A DNA stretch of 64,000 nt, from positions 310,001-374,000 of the forward strand of contig VWND01000067.1 of the NCBI GenBank assembly GCA_009599575.1, given 5' to 3'. A program made the translations under genes and the position numbers. Source of the DNA: Blumeriella jaapii (taxonomy: Eukaryota; Ascomycota; Leotiomycetes; Helotiales; Drepanopezizaceae). The notes beneath the pieces were generated by a model, which saw nothing but the letters and a program-made list of their open reading frames with translations, was not told the origin of the DNA and did not search any database. Positions 58,401-64,000 of the stretch are shown piece after piece (position 1 is the stretch's first letter; each line of letters begins with the position of its first letter).

Positions 58401-61400
58401 ATTTAATATTCGGAATTCGAAAAACTGTTCTATAAGCAAAAAAGCGATAAGCTCGCTTTTCGCCGCTCCGGTGTAAATTATAAAATATATTTTGCTACGG
58501 AAAATACGCTTTTTATAAAACTATTTAAACGCTTTACGAATAAACAGCTTATAAAAGTCAAAAGCTATATTTTCGATAATTTGTACAAAAGCTTTATTAA
58601 ATTTTTTAATGCTTTTTTCGCCGCCCCGATCTTATTTACTAAAAAATCAAACGGCTTTATGCGCTTGTATATCGATTATCGTAAGCTTAACGATTTTACG
58701 AAAAAAAATCTTTATCTTTTGCTTTTAATCGACGAAATGCTAGCGCGAATTATTAAAACCAAAATATTTATAAAAATTAATATTTAATAAATATTTAATC
58801 GAGTTCGAATATTCGAAAAATTTAAAAAACTAATTAGTTTTCGCATTCGATACGGCATATATAAGTATAAAATTCTTTCGTTCGGCTTTATTAATAGGCC
58901 CGTTATATTTCAACGCTTTATTAATAATATTTTTATAAAATATTTAAATGATTTTTGTTCGGCGTATTTTAACGATATTTTTATTTACTTCGCGAATAAT
59001 TTGGAATATAAGATTTACGTTAAAAAAATCTTATCGATTCTGAAAAAATACGATTTGGAAGCTAATATTAAAAAGTGCGAATTTAATATTACGAAAATCA
59101 AATTTTTAAATTTCGTTATTAGCATTTAAAGTATTAAAATAAACTCGGAAAAAATCGCTATTATTAAAAACTGGCAATATGCAGCGAATATGCGAGGCGT
59201 ACAAAGCTTTTTAGGCTTTTGCAATTTTTACAGACGTTTTATAGCCGGCTATAATCGTATTTGCCGCTTTTTTACTGTTTTTATAAGCAAGAACGTTTTT
59301 TTCGTATTCGAAAAAAAACAGAAAAACGTATAAAAAGCATTGCGCAAAGCTTTGCTAAATGCTTCTATTTTATGCTATTACGACTTTTATAAGCAAACGC
59401 GCTTGGAAACCGATTTTTCTAATAAAATAATAGTTGGCGTATTATCGCAATTGCAAAAAAATAACTTTTATTATCCGGTCGGTTTTTTTTCCAAAATTAT
59501 AATCGACGCCGAATTTAATTATTCGATTTACGATAAAAAGCTTTTCGCTATTTTTCGCTTTTTTAAAAATTATAAGCCGGAGCTGTTAAGCGTTTAAAAA
59601 AACGTATATATATATACCGATTACCGCGTTTTAAAATACTTTATAATAATCAAAAACTTTTCGGCCCGATAAGCCCGATAGGCCGAGTTTTTCGCCGATT
59701 TTTATTTTATAATTATATATCGGTCGGAAATTATTAATACGCTCGCTAATACCTTTTTTCGCAAAAATCAAAATATTTTTTTATTAAAAGCGCGATAGCG
59801 AGCAGCTCGGAAGCAGCAAATGCTTTTAAACGATAAATTGGATTTTTAAATCTTAAAAAAAATAGCTGCTAAAAACATAATTACGCTAGCGCTTATAAAA
59901 ATAGCGTCCGATAAGCGCGATAACGGCAGCATTTTTTTCGAAAACGAAAAAAATAATAAAAACGAAAAAAATAAAATGCTTATAAAAAAACTCGCAAATC
60001 TAATTTTCGTAATCGCGTACGATATATATAATTATATAATTATAAACGATTTGCTGCAAGCTAATAAAAACTTTTTTTTTTTCGAAGCGCAACGAGCGCA
60101 AGCTCGCAATTATAATTTTGATTATTAATTACGACAAAACAAATTGTTTTTCCAAAGCAAATTAATAGTATTTTTAGAATTTTTCGAATTGCGAACCTTT
60201 TTAATCCGATATATCTACGAACAATTTTGCGTAGCATATGCTAGAATAAAAAAAATAAAGCTTTTGGTCGGTCGCAAATATTATTAAAAAGTTATAAAAG
60301 CAGATATATAATAATACGTTTCGAATTGTCGTTGCATCCGAATAAAAGTTAAGCGCGATAAAACCTCGGGCTTTTTGAAGCCGTTGTTTATATTTAATAA
60401 GCTTTATTAATATTTAACGATAGATTTTACGAAGCTTTTATTAAACGAAAATAATTACGATTTTGCTTTCGTAATAATAAATCGCTTGTTTAAAAAACTT
60501 TTATTAATTTTCTGCTATAAAACTATTATAGCGAAAAGACTGGCAGTTTTGTTTTTAATTTATTAAATACGCTATTTCGGCATGCCGAATTTAATTGTTT
60601 CGGACCGAAAAGCTTAGTTTGTTTCGGTTTTTTAGCAAAAATTCTGCCGCATATTAAAAACCAAAATCAAATTAATTATTGCGTATAATTTTAATATCGA
60701 TAAGCAAACCGAAATAATAAATTAGTATATTAAATAACGCTTTCGTTTTTTTTGCTTTTATTATTAAAATAATTAAAAACGCTTTTTACTTTTGATAAAT
60801 ATTATATAATTAATTTTGCCGTACGAATTTTTCGGCAACGTTTTTTTTTTTTTAAGTTTTAAATAAATACGAGGCTCGCATATTTTGGAATATAAATAAC
60901 TTTTGTTTTTTTCGCTCGGCTATCGAAAAGCTTAATCGCGACGAAATTTTGCATTTGGCCTTTCGAATTAAAAAGATTATAAAATACACGCAATCGTTTA
61001 TTACGTAATAATAAGCTAAAATAAAACGCTTCGCTAATTTATATAAACGATTAATAAATTGGAATATAGGCGACGAAGTATTAGTAAATATTAAAAATTA
61101 AAAGCTCGACCGACCTTTCCGAAAGCTTTTAAACAAATGATACGGCCTAATTAAAATCGTCGATAAAATAAAAAAAAGTTGGAAACTTAATCTTTTCGCA
61201 AATTAATTAATTTATTTAATTTTTTATTTATATTCGCTCCGAAAGCATATTAGCAATTTTTTACCTGGCCAACGCCGCTCCGAATCAGTTTTTATTTAAT
61301 TATTTTCTGAATAAACGAAATAAAAAATCGAAAAAATAATAAGTTCGAGATTGCATAAAAGAATGTTGCAATACCAGGTTAATTAAAAAAGCGCTGATAA

Positions 61401-61878
61401 AAATCTCGAATAATATTTTTGTTTTAACGTTATAACGGCTTTTTATATTTTTCAAATATTCTACCGATCGTATTCCACCGCTAAAAGCTTTTTATAAGCA
61501 TTTTTCGCATAATTGCAAGCTTATAACGAAAGCAAAAAAAATTATATTAAATTGGAAAACGATAAACTTATAATTGCAATTGCGAAAACGCAATTTTTCG
61601 AAAAAAAAGGGTAGTATTACGATTTTGATTTGGCTAGTAGTAATTGCTAGTGGTATAATTGCTAATAGTATAAATGCTGGTGGTATTGGATTAAGGTTTG
61701 GATACGAACCATTTCGGCCATTAGGCCTCGCGCTAAGTTACGTGACTTATAAGCGCAACCTATTGTATATAAAATTCGCGACCCCGAGTATTTTAGCTCG
61801 GTGTTTTTCTTTTAATTTATATGCGTACCTTTTGGTCCATATCATTTCGATCACTTTTAAGCTAGCTGTGACAATCGC
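55458..61878 (+). mobile_element. Complete Gypsy element nested in another Gypsy
   Basis: LTRs 55463-55720 (258 bp) and 61615-61873 (259 bp) belong to the TGTTACG family. The element is 6411 bp, plus strand. Flanks are GTCGC (55458-55462) and ATCGC (61874-61878), one G-to-A apart, consistent with a RIPed target duplication. A purine run (61600-61614) precedes the right LTR. It is inserted in the last part of a minus-strand pol gene. Confidence 0.92.
55721..61614 (+). pseudogene. RIP-destroyed gag-pol of the nested Gypsy element
   Basis: In plus order, a gag zone ends in a CCHC zinc knuckle at about 57235-57276 (NCGKLGHFANVC, with the first Cys changed to Tyr). A retropepsin-like site follows near 57515 (YIDNGAN, Ser/Thr-to-Asn type change). 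Reverse transcriptase spans 58580-59130 (LYIDYRKLND at about 58665; YFND in place of Y-x-DD at about 58965). RNase H lies at 59340-59600 (ETDFSNK, NYSIYDKKLFAIFRFF). Integrase is at about 60415-60740 (YFGMPNLIVSDRKA), and a C-terminal RPFRKLLNKWYGLIKIV region at about 61110-61170. Catalytic residues are hit by G-to-A changes. The element is non-functional. Confidence 0.88.
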
Positions 61879-64000
61879 TATCCAAATAATCGTACGAGTC
61901 TAAATCTTCGGAATACGCTTTTAGCCAGTTTACAAATTTTGCAAAAGGACCGGAAAACTTTTTATGCGTCAAATGAAAATCGCGCATTTTCAAAAAAGCA
62001 TATATAAAGTCAAACGCGGAATACTACGTAAGATTTTTATTTAAGCTTATTTAAAAAGCTTTGTACTAAAAGGTTTTTCGCTGCATTCGATAAGCGATTA
62101 ATTTTTCGACTTCGTATTTAAACTTATTAATTATATTAATAAATTCAAAAGCTGAATTAACCTAATCTGAAAGCGCGTCGTTAGCTGCTTTACGCAATCG
62201 ATTAGCGTGAAAAACTAAGTATACGTTTATAATACTAAAAAGGTCCAGCTTAAAAGCGTTATCGAAAATTTTGGCTATAATTTTAAAAAGGCCGTTTGTA
62301 AAATTGTCGAGCTTGCGAAAGGGCCGAAAAATCGGAAATAAACGCATATCGAGCTATACGTAATCGCTAACGTTAAAATCGATCGCGCGGCGAAATTTAT
62401 TCGTATTTTTTTATTTTGTCGTAGACTTATTAAAAATGCGATTTAGCGAGATTTTAAGCGTCGTAATGGCGGCGAGCGTACGCACGAGTTTCGTCTGCGT
62501 TTAGCTTATATAAAAAATTAAAAAAGGTCGAAATATCGAGCTTTTAATTTCAATTAGTATAAAAAGTATAATCGTATACAATTTCAAAAGGTGAAAAGCC
62601 ATCTAGATTCTTGTAAAAAAAAATTATTTAGGCGAAATTTATTATTAAAAAAAATTCGCTTTAATCGTTTTAATAAAAATTTACGAAAGGTCGAAAGCGT
62701 TTTTGCAAATATTAATTGTAAATTTCGGTCTGATTATCGGTTTCGAAATAAGCGGCTGTCGAAAGCTTTAGTTGCGTACCGAGTATTTTATTTAATTCAA
62801 ATCAGAAAATAAACTAATATTAAAAATTACGATCGCTAATAATACTTTTTAAAAAGCTAAAATACTTATACATATAAAATATATACAATTTGGCAAAGCT
62901 TCGAGCGTCGATATTCTTATAGCAAAAAATCGAAATAACTTGTTTGGAAAAGCGATTTATTATTACAAACACGTTATCGTAACCGTATTTATTTTTATTA
63001 AAATTGCAAAAGTTTATTATAACGTGTTTTCAAAAATGGTCAGAAACAGAAAAAAGCTGAAAAAAGCCGGGGCGTTTATTTTTTAAAACAAAACTTTTTC
63101 GATAAGCGTGGCAGTTGCGATAATATTGTTTTACGAAAGCTATTATACTTCGCTAATAATATTGGTCCGAAAACAATTGCGTAGTTTTGCGAACGCTGAA
63201 ATAAGCGGTAAAAATCTGGTCGTGCATTTTTCGTATAAAAGTCAAACGAAAATAATCGACGTTTAATATTATTAAACGACCGTAATATAACAGCAGATCG
63301 CGTTTAAATATATACGGAATATTATTAGCGTCGTTTTTTTTTATAGCGTTTCGTACAGCTTTTTTTCGAAAAGCTATCAGGCTGCTAGCTGTGCGATTAG
63401 CGTAAAAAAATTAGTCAACGATACGAAATGCGAAAAAAAAATCAATTATTTCAACGATAAAAACAGCTGTTTCGAAAGCCGTAGAAAATCGAAGTTTTTT
63501 AGTCAAAAAGCGATAATCGATTTAATCGGCTCGAAAAAATATTTGCAGACGCTAAATGCGTTTAAAAAAGTTTTAGCGATCGAATTCGCTCGTACGACGT
63601 ATTAATGCGTTAGCCAAAAGATTGTGTTTATTTAATCTGTACGTAATAAAAAAGTTGTAATCGGCGAAAAATTCGGCCCAGCGTGCTTATCGAGCGTTTA
63701 AAAGTTTGAAAATTATAAAATATTTTAAAACTTTGTAATTAATAATAATTTTGATTTAATAAACTAAGCTAGCTAGTTTAGCACGAAAGTTGCTTAAAAA
63801 TTTTACGATTGCGAATATTTTTTTATCGTATACGACGTAGTTTAGTTTTGCGAAAGCTATGATTTTGCTAAAATAAGCGATTAAAAGCCAGTCGTCGCTA
63901 TGAAATTACGAAAGCATAAAAGCTACTACGCCGTCGGAAGCGTTAGTTTTTAATATGCAAAAAAAATCTTGCCTATAATATTATAAAACTGATATAATAA
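61874..64000 (-). pseudogene. Outer minus-strand Gypsy pol, partial at window edge
   Basis: From right to left, RNase H (about 63960-63700, AYFSKIIAFAKLNYVVYDKKIFAIV-like), then an integrase region (63600-62500), then the conserved integrase C-terminus at 62347-62162 (FRPFRKLDNFTNGLFKI, NVYLVFHANRLRKAA). Last is an acidic FVNWLKAYSEDLDSYDYLDSD tail that continues at 55462-55407. It is interrupted by the nested element at 61874. RT, gag and the other LTR lie beyond the window. Confidence 0.8.

Overview
The window looks like an accessory, repeat-dominated stretch of a filamentous ascomycete (Pezizomycotina) genome. The evidence is short fungal introns with GT..AG ends and CTAAC/CTGAT-like branch sites, Ty3/Gypsy retrotransposons, and extensive C-to-T/G-to-A decay of repeats typical of repeat-induced point mutation (RIP). 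No bacterial-type operons, rRNA or tRNA genes were seen. The species cannot be named from the sequence.

Layout. 0-7 kb: an 8-bp minisatellite, then two same-strand genes: a long Q/E/G-rich coiled-coil protein (453-3284) and a large Ulp1-type (C48) SUMO-protease-like gene (about 4067-6926). 7.2-14 kb: a 587-bp nearly pure pyrimidine tract, SINE-like repeats, two tiny ORFs, and a divergent pair of intron-containing genes of unknown function (11690-10177 minus, 12829-13486 plus). 14-33.3 kb: mostly minisatellite DNA with 15-bp, 16-bp and 8/9-bp units, interrupted by retroelement fragments, three solo LTRs and SINE-like copies. 33.5-42 kb: a second gene island. It holds a spliced helical-protein gene (minus), an Asp-rich octapeptide-repeat protein (35824-37278), and a convergent pair that carries in-frame stops and looks RIP-inactivated. 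42-46 kb: a solo LTR, a tandem cluster of SINE-like copies and low-complexity pyrimidine-rich DNA. 46-64 kb: nested, very AT-rich Gypsy elements. These are a complete minus-strand element with 174-bp LTRs and a 5-bp target duplication, a truncated plus-strand element, and a complete plus-strand element with about 258-bp LTRs inserted near the 3' end of the pol gene of a minus-strand element that runs off the window.

How it fits together. Apart from the Ulp1-like protease, none of the host-like genes can be assigned a function. They are gene islands separated by tandem repeats and transposon debris, which suggests a dispensable or subtelomere-like compartment. The clearest biological signal is the RIP record. 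Several ORFs carry stops explained by single C-to-T changes, RIP fades outward across LTRs, and the cytosines that survive in the most decayed element lie largely in CpG and GpC dinucleotides. The most unusual protein is the octapeptide-repeat acidic protein at 35.8-37.3 kb.
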